This document shows positions 6,753 to 13,125 of a stretch of 13,125 nucleotides of DNA, in pieces (position 1 is the first letter of the stretch; every line of letters begins with the position of its first letter). The notes under the pieces were generated by a model that did not search any database, was not told the origin of the DNA, and saw nothing but the letters and a program-made list of their open reading frames with translations. Origin of the DNA: CAYXXZ01 sp050175615 (GTDB lineage: Bacteria > Pseudomonadota > Gammaproteobacteria > Pseudomonadales > Porticoccaceae); assembly GCA_050175615.1 (NCBI GenBank), contig JBFXIU010000088.1, positions 1-13,125 on the forward strand, in the 5' to 3' direction. A program made the translations under genes and the position numbers.

Positions 6753-7904
6753 ATGAAAGGATGGATTATTACAGGCGCCATTGTTGTCGTTGCGACAGCG
6801 GGAATTTACCTGCTGTCCAGACCAGACCCTGTTGATGTCACCTTAACCCGCGTCGAGCGGGGAACAGTGGAGCGCACAGTGGCCAACACCAGGGCGGGCA
6901 CCGTTGAAGCCTGCAAGCGTTCAAAACTGTCTCTGCCTATTGGCGGTCAAATCAACGGTCTGCTGGTGAAAGAGGGGGATCACGTCAAACAGGATCAGTT
7001 GCTGATCACCATCTGGAATCTCGATCGCAAGGCAAGGGTGGCTGAGGCCGCTGCGGCAGTTAATTCCGCTACCCGCGAGCGGGAAAGCCAGTGTGTCACA
7101 GCCCGTTCAGATACGCGGGAGGCGAAGCGTTTTACCCGGCTGGCGGAACAAAAGTTAGTGGCTGCGGATATCGCAGATCAGGCGCAGGCGAAAGCCGAGG
7201 CCAGCGCCGCCCGCTGTGAGTCAATGAAAGCGAAAGAACTGCAGGCGCAAGCCAATCAGGAGGTGGCGGAAGCGGTATTGGCACAGACGGAATTGCGCGC
7301 GCCTTTTGATGGCATCGTCGCCGAGGTCACGGGCAAAATCGGCGAATACGCCACACCCTCTCCCCCTGGGGTTCCCACACCGCCGGCTATCGATCTGATT
7401 ACCGACGATTGCCATTATATTTCGGCGCCTATCGACGAGGTGGACGCCTCGGAAATTGTCGTCAATCTGCCGGTTAGAGTGACTCTGGACGCATTTCGCG
7501 GTCGCGATTTTCCTGCGCTGGTCACCAGAATATCGCCCTATGTGCTGGATCTTGAAAAGCAGGCGCGAACGGTTGAGGTGGAAGCCAACTTTGTTGATCT
7601 CGATGAGTCCGTTCGCCTGCTCGCGGGATACAGCGCCGATATGGAAATTATCCTTGAAGCTCACCATAACGTATTGCGCTTGCCTTCGGAGCTTATTCTC
7701 GACAGCAGCTATGTGCTGGTCATTAATCAATCCGGCTACCTGGAAAAACGTAAAATCACGCCGGGGCTTGCCAACTGGCGCTACACAGAAATTGCAACGG
7801 GGCTGGTCGAGGGCGAAAACGTGGTTGCCAATATCGGCGTTGTCGGCGTGGTAGAGGGCGCCAAAGCCAGAGTCAGCGAGCAGGGCGACAATGGCGATCA
7901 TTGA
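6753..7904 (+). CDS. HlyD/MacA-family periplasmic adaptor of an ABC exporter
   Basis: A 383-residue membrane-fusion protein expected to link an inner-membrane ABC exporter to an outer-membrane channel. Residues 4-21 form an uncleaved-looking membrane anchor, and the rest should be periplasmic. Order: first half of the lipoyl (barrel-sandwich) domain at about 48-90 with GGQINGLLVKEGDHVKQDQLL; an alpha-helical hairpin at about 92-178 rich in Ala, Glu, Lys and Arg; the second lipoyl half with LRAPFDGIVAEV at 181-192; a beta-barrel around 215-300 with ISAPIDEVDA; and a membrane-proximal domain to the end. It contains four cysteines (54, 114, 155, 220), unusual for such adaptors. The chosen ATG has AAAAGG eight bases upstream; a TTG two codons earlier is less suitable. 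The gene overlaps the ATPase gene by 14 bp, indicating translational coupling. Confidence 0.92.
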   Translation: MKGWIITGAIVVVATAGIYLLSRPDPVDVTLTRVERGTVERTVANTRAGTVEACKRSKLSLPIGGQINGLLVKEGDHVKQDQLLITIWNLDRKARVAEAAAAVNSATRERESQCVTARSDTREAKRFTRLAEQKLVAADIADQAQAKAEASAARCESMKAKELQAQANQEVAEAVLAQTELRAPFDGIVAEVTGKIGEYATPSPPGVPTPPAIDLITDDCHYISAPIDEVDASEIVVNLPVRVTLDAFRGRDFPALVTRISPYVLDLEKQARTVEVEANFVDLDESVRLLAGYSADMEIILEAHHNVLRLPSELILDSSYVLVINQSGYLEKRKITPGLANWRYTEIATGLVEGENVVANIGVVGVVEGAKARVSEQGDNGDH

Positions 7905-8571
7905 ATTGCGCGCTGTCGATAAAACCTACCTGATGGGCGGTGAACCTCTGCGCGCCTTGCGAAATCTCAATGTGGATATCGATGCAGGAGAATACATTTC
8001 CATTATGGGGCCGTCCGGCTCGGGGAAGTCGACGCTGTTGAATATGATCGGGCTTTTAGATCGCCCCGACAACGGTAGCTATATGCTCGATTCCGTGGCC
8101 ACCGAACACCTGGATGAAGAGCGCAGGGCGGCGCTGCGGCGGGATAATATTGGTTTTATTTTTCAGGCCTTTCACCTTATTAATCGTCTCACCGCCTATG
8201 AAAATGTCGAATTGCCCATGGTGTTGGCGGGTATTCCCGCGGCAAAACGTCGCCAGGCTGTGGCAGATGTTATCGACATGGTAGGACTGGGAGATCGCAT
8301 CAAGCACCGCCCTGGTCAGCTTTCCGGCGGCCAGTTGCAACGGGTTGCCATTGCCCGCGCTATCGTGATGAAGCCAAAAATTTTGTTGGCAGATGAGCCC
8401 ACCGGCAATCTGGATCAGGCGTCTGGCCAGGATATCGTCGAGGTTATTGAGCGACTCAATGGCGAAGGAATTACTCTGATCGTGGTGACCCACGACCTCA
8501 GCCTCGGCGAGCGTGCGCGCCGGCGCATTCGCATGGTGGATGGTGCCATTGCTACGGATACGGGGTTGTAG
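7891..8571 (+). CDS. ABC transporter ATPase, MacB/LolD type
   Basis: A 226-residue cytoplasmic nucleotide-binding subunit that powers the export complex formed with the two downstream permeases. All ATPase motifs are intact: Walker A GPSGSGKST at 40-48, Q-loop Gln92 in FIFQAFHL, signature LSGGQLQR at 144-151, Walker B ILLADEP at 164-170 followed by TGNLD, and the switch His201 in VVTHD. The DEPTGNLD sequence and the length place it with the MacB/LolD/FtsE group. In E. coli MacB the ATPase and permease are one protein; here the ATPase is free-standing. It starts inside the 3' end of the adaptor gene, and its TAG stop touches the ATG of the first permease without a spacer base. The four genes are therefore almost certainly one operon. 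The substrate is not evident. Confidence 0.96.
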   Translation: MAIIELRAVDKTYLMGGEPLRALRNLNVDIDAGEYISIMGPSGSGKSTLLNMIGLLDRPDNGSYMLDSVATEHLDEERRAALRRDNIGFIFQAFHLINRLTAYENVELPMVLAGIPAAKRRQAVADVIDMVGLGDRIKHRPGQLSGGQLQRVAIARAIVMKPKILLADEPTGNLDQASGQDIVEVIERLNGEGITLIVVTHDLSLGERARRRIRMVDGAIATDTGL

Positions 8572-9780
8572 ATGCTGTTTGGCGACCAGCTGCGCTTCAA
8601 TTGGCGGGTATTCAGTGCCCAGCGTATGCGCACCTTTTTGTTGCTGCTGGCGGTGACTATCGGTGTTGCCTCTGTGGTTATGCTCACCAGTCTGGGCGAA
8701 GGTGCGCGCCGCTACATCGATGCAGAGTTTTCCAGCCTAGGCAACCGCCTGTTGATTATTTTTCCGGGGCGCAAGGAAACCGTGGGTGGACAGCCGCCCA
8801 TTTACGGCACATCTCCCAGGGATCTCACCCTTGAGGATGCTCTGGCGATGGGAAAAGTACCCTCTATTCGAGAGGTGGCGCCCATTCTGCCGGGGACTGT
8901 GGCGGTTGCCAGGGGCAGCAGGTCGAGGGAGGTTATTACTGTGGGCACCACTGCGGGATATTTTCGCGTCCGTCAGCTGGCTGTCGATGTGGGGCGGGAG
9001 TTGCCCGCCAGCAGTAAGGATGAGGCGCTGGCGGTTTGTGTTCTCGGCTACAAGCTGAAAAATGAACTTTTTGGCAATGATCGCGCGGTGGGGGAGTGGC
9101 TGCGCATTGGCGATCGCCGTATGCGGGTGATCGGTGTATTGGCAAACGCGGGCGAATCCCTGGGAATGGACATGGGCGATGTGGTGATCATTCCGGTTGT
9201 TACTGCCCAACAGCTATTTAATACTCAGGCCATGTTCAGGGTGCTGCTGGAGTTGCAGGAGGGCGCTGACGATGGTTTGGCGAAGCGGCGCCTGGAACAG
9301 GTCATTCGCGACAGGCACGATGGCGAGGCCGATATCACCATTGTTAGCCAGGACTCCGTGTTGGCCGCCTTTAACAATATTTTAACGACCCTCACTCTGG
9401 TAATTGCCGCCATTGCCGCCATTAGTTTGCTGGTGGCGGGAATCCTGATCATGAATATCAGCCTTATTTCCGTCAGCCAGCGCCGCGCCGAAATCGGTTT
9501 GCTCAAAGCCATTGGCGCCAGTGGCGGGCATGTCCGCAAACTGTTTTTGGCCGAATCGCTAATGCTGGTGTGTTTGGGTTCAGTGACAGGTGTTATCTTT
9601 GCCTATGGCGCTGTATTTCTGTTTCGGCATCTCTGGCCAGCTTTTCCCCTGTTTCCTCCCCATTGGGCGGCACCGGCAGCGGCAATTACCGCCATAGTCA
9701 CGGGAGTGGTATTTTCCTGGCTCCCGGCTCAGAAAGCTTCGCGGCTTGATCCCGTGCTGGCCATGCGAGGAATCACATGA
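8572..9780 (+). CDS. ABC exporter permease 1, MacB/FtsX type
   Basis: A 402-residue inner-membrane permease with MacB topology. A first helix at about 21-40 (TFLLLLAVTIGVASVVML) is followed by a large periplasmic domain at about 45-270, with LGEGARRY at its start and KNELFG and RVIGVL inside. Three C-terminal helices lie at about 275-300, 327-352 and 365-385. The cytoplasmic coupling segment after the second helix reads SVSQRRAEIGLLKAIGA, and the protein ends KASRLDPVLAMRG, the FtsX/MacB signature end. It begins directly after the ATPase stop with only a weak GGGG ribosome site, which suggests coupled translation. It is clearly paralogous to the next gene and likely forms a heterodimer with it. 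The periplasmic part is more basic and less conserved than in permease 2. The substrate is unknown. Confidence 0.94.
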   Translation: MLFGDQLRFNWRVFSAQRMRTFLLLLAVTIGVASVVMLTSLGEGARRYIDAEFSSLGNRLLIIFPGRKETVGGQPPIYGTSPRDLTLEDALAMGKVPSIREVAPILPGTVAVARGSRSREVITVGTTAGYFRVRQLAVDVGRELPASSKDEALAVCVLGYKLKNELFGNDRAVGEWLRIGDRRMRVIGVLANAGESLGMDMGDVVIIPVVTAQQLFNTQAMFRVLLELQEGADDGLAKRRLEQVIRDRHDGEADITIVSQDSVLAAFNNILTTLTLVIAAIAAISLLVAGILIMNISLISVSQRRAEIGLLKAIGASGGHVRKLFLAESLMLVCLGSVTGVIFAYGAVFLFRHLWPAFPLFPPHWAAPAAAITAIVTGVVFSWLPAQKASRLDPVLAMRGIT

Positions 9781-10973
9781 AGGTGCAAGACAGCATCACC
9801 TGGATTCTGCGCGCGCTGTGGATGCAAAAGATGCGCTCCCTGCTCACCATACTGGGTTTTGCCATTGGTATTGCCGCCATGGTGTTGCTCAGTTCCCTGG
9901 GGGAAGGTTTGAGGCGCTACGTGCTCAATGAGTTTACCCAGTTTGGCTCCCATATCGTTGCGGTAACACCGGGCAAGACGGAAACCTACGGCATGAGTGG
10001 TATTCTCAGCACCACCAGGCCTTTGACTTTGGACGATGCTGAAGCACTGTCGCGATTGCCCGGTGTTGAAAAAACCGTGCCTGTTGTTATGGGGACTTCC
10101 CAGATTAAAGTGGGTGGGCTGAGCCGCTATACCAATGTGGCCGGAGTGGGTTCCGATGCAGACAGGGCTTGGCAGCTGACGGTCGCGGTGGGTAGCTTTC
10201 TGCCCCGGGAGGATTTTAGTCGCGCCCGTGCTTTTGCTGTGCTGGGCAGTACGGTCAAAAACGAACTCTTTGGCTCCCGCAACCCGGTGGGGGAGTACGT
10301 TCATGTGGGCAGCAACCGTTTCCGTGTAATCGGTTATCTGGAGTCAAAAGGGGATTTTCTGGGAACCGACCTTGACGATATGATTTATGTCCCCGCCGTC
10401 AAGGCCATGCAAATGTTCAACCGTTCCAGTCTGATGGAAGTGGATATTTTTTATAGTCCCAGTGTCTCTACCCAGGACATAAACCGCCGCATCAAAGAGC
10501 TGCTCATTCGCCGTCACGGTTTTGAGGATTTTACTCTGGTTACCCAGGATCAGATGCTGGAAACCATGGACAACATCCTTCGTATTCTCAAATATGCGGG
10601 CGGGGGGCTTGGCGCGATTTCCCTGCTGGTGGGTGGCGTGGGCATTACCACGATTTTGATGATTACGGTGGCTGAGCGAGTCAGCGAAGTGGGGTTGTTG
10701 CGGGCGCTGGGGGGCACGCGGCGTCAAATTCGCAACCTCTTCCTGGGTGAAGCCATTGCCCTCGGCTTTGTCGGTGGTTTTTGTGGCATCTTTGCCATTA
10801 TCATTTTTCTCCTGGCGGTTAAATTGTTTGTGCCTGGACTCCCGGTAGGCATAGAGCCGGGAATTATTTTTGCCGCCTTGCTGCTGTCGATGACAATAGG
10901 GTTGGTGGCTGGATTAAAACCCGCTCTTGATGCAACCCGTTTAAGCCCCATTGATGCCTTGAGAGCCGAATAA
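9777..10973 (+). CDS. ABC exporter permease 2, MacB/FtsX type
   Basis: A 398-residue paralogue of the preceding permease. It shares the layout of one N-terminal helix (about 21-39), a periplasmic domain (about 45-265, with LGEGLRRY, KNELFG and RVIGYL at equivalent positions) and three C-terminal helices (about 275-297, 324-350, 362-382). The coupling segment TVAERVSEVGLLRALGG and the ending RLSPIDALRAE are closer to classical MacB than those of permease 1. The ATGA overlap with the upstream stop, with AGGA at 9768-9771, marks tight coupling. It is the last gene of the operon: after the TAA there are 137 bp before the glutathione transferase, which has its own promoter-like element. I see no T-tailed hairpin after it. 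Two non-identical permeases imply an asymmetric transporter. Confidence 0.94.
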   Translation: MKVQDSITWILRALWMQKMRSLLTILGFAIGIAAMVLLSSLGEGLRRYVLNEFTQFGSHIVAVTPGKTETYGMSGILSTTRPLTLDDAEALSRLPGVEKTVPVVMGTSQIKVGGLSRYTNVAGVGSDADRAWQLTVAVGSFLPREDFSRARAFAVLGSTVKNELFGSRNPVGEYVHVGSNRFRVIGYLESKGDFLGTDLDDMIYVPAVKAMQMFNRSSLMEVDIFYSPSVSTQDINRRIKELLIRRHGFEDFTLVTQDQMLETMDNILRILKYAGGGLGAISLLVGGVGITTILMITVAERVSEVGLLRALGGTRRQIRNLFLGEAIALGFVGGFCGIFAIIIFLLAVKLFVPGLPVGIEPGIIFAALLLSMTIGLVAGLKPALDATRLSPIDALRAE

Positions 10974-11045
10974 CCCCCCATTTAAAATGGCCGCGTTGGC
11001 AACAAAATTGTTAAACACACCAATAGAATGGAGTTAGATTGCCCG

Positions 11046-11051
11046 TATAAT
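11046..11051 (+). promoter_or_regulatory. -10 element upstream of the glutathione transferase
   Basis: TATAAT is a perfect -10 consensus, about 60 bp before the ATG at 11111. It sits inside a short inverted repeat, GCCC at 11041-11044 and GGGC at 11052-11055 (numbered to the nearest base). The region 17 bp upstream (11023-11028, ATAGAA) is a poor -35. Basal activity may therefore be low or regulated. Confidence 0.45.
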
Positions 11052-11110
11052 GGGCGTTCATCGATGAAAAATATGTCCCCTTAAATAACAAAAAATTGAC
11101 GGAGCTCCTA

Positions 11111-11746
11111 ATGATTACGCTTTACCACCTGGGCGTGTCCCAATCTGATCGCATTGTCTGGCTGTTGGAAGAACTCAACTTGCCCTATCACCTGGTATGG
11201 TTCGATCGTGGAGAAGATGGCCTGGCGCCAAAAGAATTTCTCGCACTGCACCCTGCGGCCACCGCCCCCATTATTCGCGATGGCGATGTTTTGCTGGCTG
11301 AGTCTACCGCTATTTGTGAATACATCTGTAACCGCCATGGCAAAGGTGCGCTCACGGTCAAGCCTGAGGAGCCCAATTATCCTGATTATCTCTACTGGTT
11401 AGAGTTCAACAATAATACGCTTACCGCTCATTTCGTTAATGCCGCCCTCAGTGCCCAGCAGGGGGATACCAAAGATAATCTGCTGGCGAAGGTGGCGGGG
11501 CGTCGCGGCGAGGCCTATTTCCAATACCTCAACCAACGCCTCGGTGAGTGCGATTATCTGGCAGGGGATAAATTTACCTGCGCCGATATCATGTCTGTTT
11601 TTAACCTTACCACCCTGCCTTTATTCGGCGGCCGAACCATTGAAGATTTGCCCAATGTGGTGTCTTATGTGGAACGCATCTCCCAGCGTCCGGCCTATAT
11701 CAAGGCCATGGAGATTGCCGGGCCCCAGGCGCAGCGGCCAAAGTAA
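11111..11746 (+). CDS. Glutathione S-transferase family protein
   Basis: A 211-residue cytoplasmic GST-like protein. The thioredoxin-like N-terminal domain (about 1-78) starts MITLYHLGVSQSDRIVWLL, where Ser10 or Ser12 takes the place of the catalytic residue. It also holds the cis-proline region with Ala-Pro at 52-53 and the glutathione-binding ESTAICEYI at 64-72. The all-helical C-terminal domain (about 87-205) contains AGDKFTCADIM, the N-capping box and helix-6 motif common to GSTs. Such enzymes conjugate or reduce electrophilic or peroxidic compounds with glutathione; the substrate here is unknown. The ATG has GGAG six bases upstream, giving a normal GST start; five extra codons upstream are in frame but lack support. 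It appears to be transcribed alone. An AraC-type regulator follows 143 bp later on the same strand. Confidence 0.93.
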   Translation: MITLYHLGVSQSDRIVWLLEELNLPYHLVWFDRGEDGLAPKEFLALHPAATAPIIRDGDVLLAESTAICEYICNRHGKGALTVKPEEPNYPDYLYWLEFNNNTLTAHFVNAALSAQQGDTKDNLLAKVAGRRGEAYFQYLNQRLGECDYLAGDKFTCADIMSVFNLTTLPLFGGRTIEDLPNVVSYVERISQRPAYIKAMEIAGPQAQRPK

Positions 11747-11814
11747 AAACCATGGCCTGAAAAAGCGCATGAAACGGGAATTGGTCAAAACAGTTTGATG
11801 GAGGTGCGTTAGCT

Positions 11815-11866
11815 TGAAGTCGTCATCAGTGGTGAAGTTAATGCTGCAACCCCAAAATAGTGAAGT
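11815..11866 (+). repeat. Three direct copies of TGAAGT before the AraC-type gene
   Basis: TGAAGT occurs at 11815-11820, 11833-11838 and 11861-11866, in slightly longer related contexts (TGAAGTCGTCATC, GTGAAGTTAATG, GTGAAGTCATCC). AraC-family proteins often bind direct repeats, so these could be autoregulatory sites. The copies are short and the spacing is unequal, so chance is possible. Confidence 0.25.
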
Positions 11867-11889
11867 CATCCCTGTCATTTTTTTCCACT

Positions 11890-12951
11890 ATGTCTGGTTT
11901 CAGTATTAGAGTGAAAGGTATACCTCCTTATAGGCCTGGGCCGACGATAATGACTTTATATAAAGTTTTATCCGAATATCAGGTCGATGGCGATGCTTTG
12001 CTTGCCAGGGCTGGGCTTGAATTTTTATTGAGCGCCGACCATTGCCAGCAACAGGTGACGGTTGCCGACATTGATAAATTTGTTGTTTTGGCAATTGACG
12101 CGACCGGAGATCCAGCACTTGGCCTTCGTGAAGCCCGTTATTTCAGCCCGGGAACATTTCAGGGACTTGGGCTTGCCTTAATGGCTTGCCCAACACTGAG
12201 GGATTTTTGTGATCTTCTCGTCAAACATTTTAATAAGCTGATCATGGACTCAAGTGTTATCTTCCATGAACAGGGTCGCGATGCCTGGTTGGTGCTGGAG
12301 CCTCCCAGGGATCGCTATTCAGAGAAAAGTTATCGGTGGTGGGTGGATACGGCATTTGCCGTTTGGCTGAAATTTATTTGCCTAATACATCCGCCAGAGT
12401 ATCAAGCGAAAAAAATCACCTTTCGCGCCGCTGAAATTGATGGACACAGAGGCAAATATAGTGACTATTTCCGCTGCCCAGTGGTTTTTTCCGCTCACCA
12501 GAATGCTTTTTATTTTGATGCAACAACGCTGGATGATGCGCTTCCGGGGGGGAACTATGAGTTGATGATGTACAACGAAACCCTCATTTCAAAGATTCTC
12601 AGTGGTTCTGATCTGAAGGATATAAAGGTAGCCGTAGCCGCTAAAATTCCCTATTTGTTGAATGTTGGCGCTTGCTCGAAAAAGGCTCTTGCTGATTCTC
12701 TTGGGCTGTCAATACGAAATCTTGATCAGAAATTGATAAATGCCGGCACCATCTACCAGTTGATACTTGATGATATTCGCAGAGATCTGGCGCAACGCTA
12801 TCTCAAAACGACGAATTACAGTGTTACGCAGATCAGTTACCTATTAGGCTTCAATGACTCCGCCAATTTTACGCGAGGGTTTAAAAAGTGGACGGGTGTT
12901 TCCCCCTCAGAGTACAGAGGGGCACGCAAAGGTAAAACGTTCACTGAATAA
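11890..12951 (+). CDS. AraC-family transcriptional regulator (arabinose-binding-like N-terminal domain)
   Basis: A DNA-binding regulator of about 353 residues. The N-terminal ligand/dimerisation region (roughly 20-220) has features of the PF12625 group: YKVLSEYQVDGDALLARAGL at its start, DPALGLREARYFSPGTFQGLGLAL, and FRCPVVFSAHQNAFYFD near 195-210. The C-terminal AraC domain covers about 260-345. A first helix-turn-helix reads KKALADSLGLSIRNLDQKL and a second SVTQISYLLGFNDSANFTRGFKKW, ending TGVSPSEYR, the standard closing motif. The start is uncertain: GTG 11860, ATG 11890 and ATG 11950 are all in frame and none has a clear ribosome site; ATG 11950 would give 333 residues, also normal for the group. 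Its 3' end overlaps the convergent amidohydrolase by 11 bp. The target genes are not known. Confidence 0.88.
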   Translation: MSGFSIRVKGIPPYRPGPTIMTLYKVLSEYQVDGDALLARAGLEFLLSADHCQQQVTVADIDKFVVLAIDATGDPALGLREARYFSPGTFQGLGLALMACPTLRDFCDLLVKHFNKLIMDSSVIFHEQGRDAWLVLEPPRDRYSEKSYRWWVDTAFAVWLKFICLIHPPEYQAKKITFRAAEIDGHRGKYSDYFRCPVVFSAHQNAFYFDATTLDDALPGGNYELMMYNETLISKILSGSDLKDIKVAVAAKIPYLLNVGACSKKALADSLGLSIRNLDQKLINAGTIYQLILDDIRRDLAQRYLKTTNYSVTQISYLLGFNDSANFTRGFKKWTGVSPSEYRGARKGKTFTE

Positions 12952-13125
12952 CCTGTTTAGTCTCCAGGCGATAAAGAGTTTTGCCTTTTGCGATGGTTTC
13001 GATAATAGCTATGTCCTTGATTGTATCTGGCGGCGTCGTTAACGGGTTCGACGACAGTACGACCAAGTCGGCCTGTTTGCCAGGAGTAATTGATCCTTTC
13101 AATGACTCTTCAAAATATTGGTATG
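12941..13125 (-). CDS. YtcJ-like amidohydrolase, C-terminal end only
   Basis: On the minus strand the frame is open from the window edge to a TGA at 12943-12941, giving the last 60 residues of a protein. They read YQYFEESLKGSITPGKQADL, then VVLSSNPLTTPPDTIKDIAI and IETIAKGKTLYRLETKQVIQ. This is the characteristic closing beta-sandwich segment of metal-dependent amidohydrolases of the YtcJ type (amidohydrolase family 3), where GSITPGKxADLVVL and the final KTLYR are conserved. These enzymes hydrolyse amide or related bonds on varied, mostly unknown, substrates; the metal-binding core lies outside the window. The stop lies inside the 3' end of the AraC-type gene, an 11-bp tail-to-tail overlap. 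The family call is firm for so short a piece, but the function is open. Confidence 0.85.
   Translation of the reverse strand, partial: YQYFEESLKGSITPGKQADLVVLSSNPLTTPPDTIKDIAIIETIAKGKTLYRLETKQVIQ

Noticed and set aside
7221..7901. Long open frame on the minus strand (226 codons) opposite the adaptor gene
   Set aside because: It lies wholly antisense to a well-recognised adaptor. Its translation is rich in His, Asn, Arg and Gln without any recognisable domain, typical of a reverse-strand shadow.
9729..10304. Open frame of 191 codons on the minus strand opposite permease 2
   Set aside because: The plus strand here encodes the conserved FtsX/MacB N-terminal and periplasmic domains. The antisense product has no family features or ribosome site.
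10978..10990. CCATTTAAAATGG after permease 2 as a terminator
   Set aside because: The arms leave a one-base loop, or a four-bp stem with a realistic loop, and no T-run follows; at most a DNA palindrome.

Overview
The window looks like ordinary chromosomal DNA from a gammaproteobacterium with mid-range GC. RsmJ, a Pseudomonas-type DapD (344 residues), DapE, a YffB-like ArsC-family protein and RimK all resemble gammaproteobacterial versions. An oligotrophic marine lineage near Cellvibrionales/Spongiibacteraceae is my guess from gene style, not a demonstrated placement. I see no rRNA, tRNA, IS element, phage gene or CRISPR array, and coding density is high.

Layout. (1) 1-534, plus strand: the 3' part of rsmJ, a 16S rRNA methyltransferase. 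(2) 557-3295, minus strand: a diaminopimelate/lysine cluster read yffB-like, dapD, dapE. A strong hairpin lies between dapD and dapE. (3) 3400-5462, plus strand: a SixA-type phosphohistidine phosphatase starting with TTG, then a fusion of a RimB-type retropepsin-like domain to a complete RimK glutamate ligase. (4) 5442-6593, minus strand: a CPA2-type cation/proton antiporter whose 3' end overlaps the RimB-RimK gene by 21 bp. (5) 6753-10973, plus strand: a tightly coupled four-gene operon for a split MacAB-like exporter (membrane-fusion adaptor, ATPase, two paralogous FtsX/MacB-type permeases). (6) 11111-11746, plus strand: a glutathione S-transferase with its own -10 box. (7) 11890-12951, plus strand: an AraC-family regulator. 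(8) 12941-13125, minus strand: the C-terminal end of a YtcJ-like amidohydrolase that runs off the window.

How they work together. The dap genes supply meso-diaminopimelate and lysine: DapD succinylates tetrahydrodipicolinate and DapE later removes the succinyl group. The adaptor, ATPase and two permeases should form one inner-membrane/periplasmic export machine. No outer-membrane channel gene accompanies them, so a TolC-like protein encoded elsewhere is presumably used. The RimB-RimK fusion joins in one chain a regulator and a ligase that are separate genes in Pseudomonas. The other genes look like independent housekeeping or stress functions.

I did not find a clearly new multi-gene system. 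The points most worth a second look are the RimB-RimK fusion, the split exporter with its four-cysteine adaptor, the dapD-dapE hairpin, and the placement of the YffB-like gene at the head of the dap cluster.
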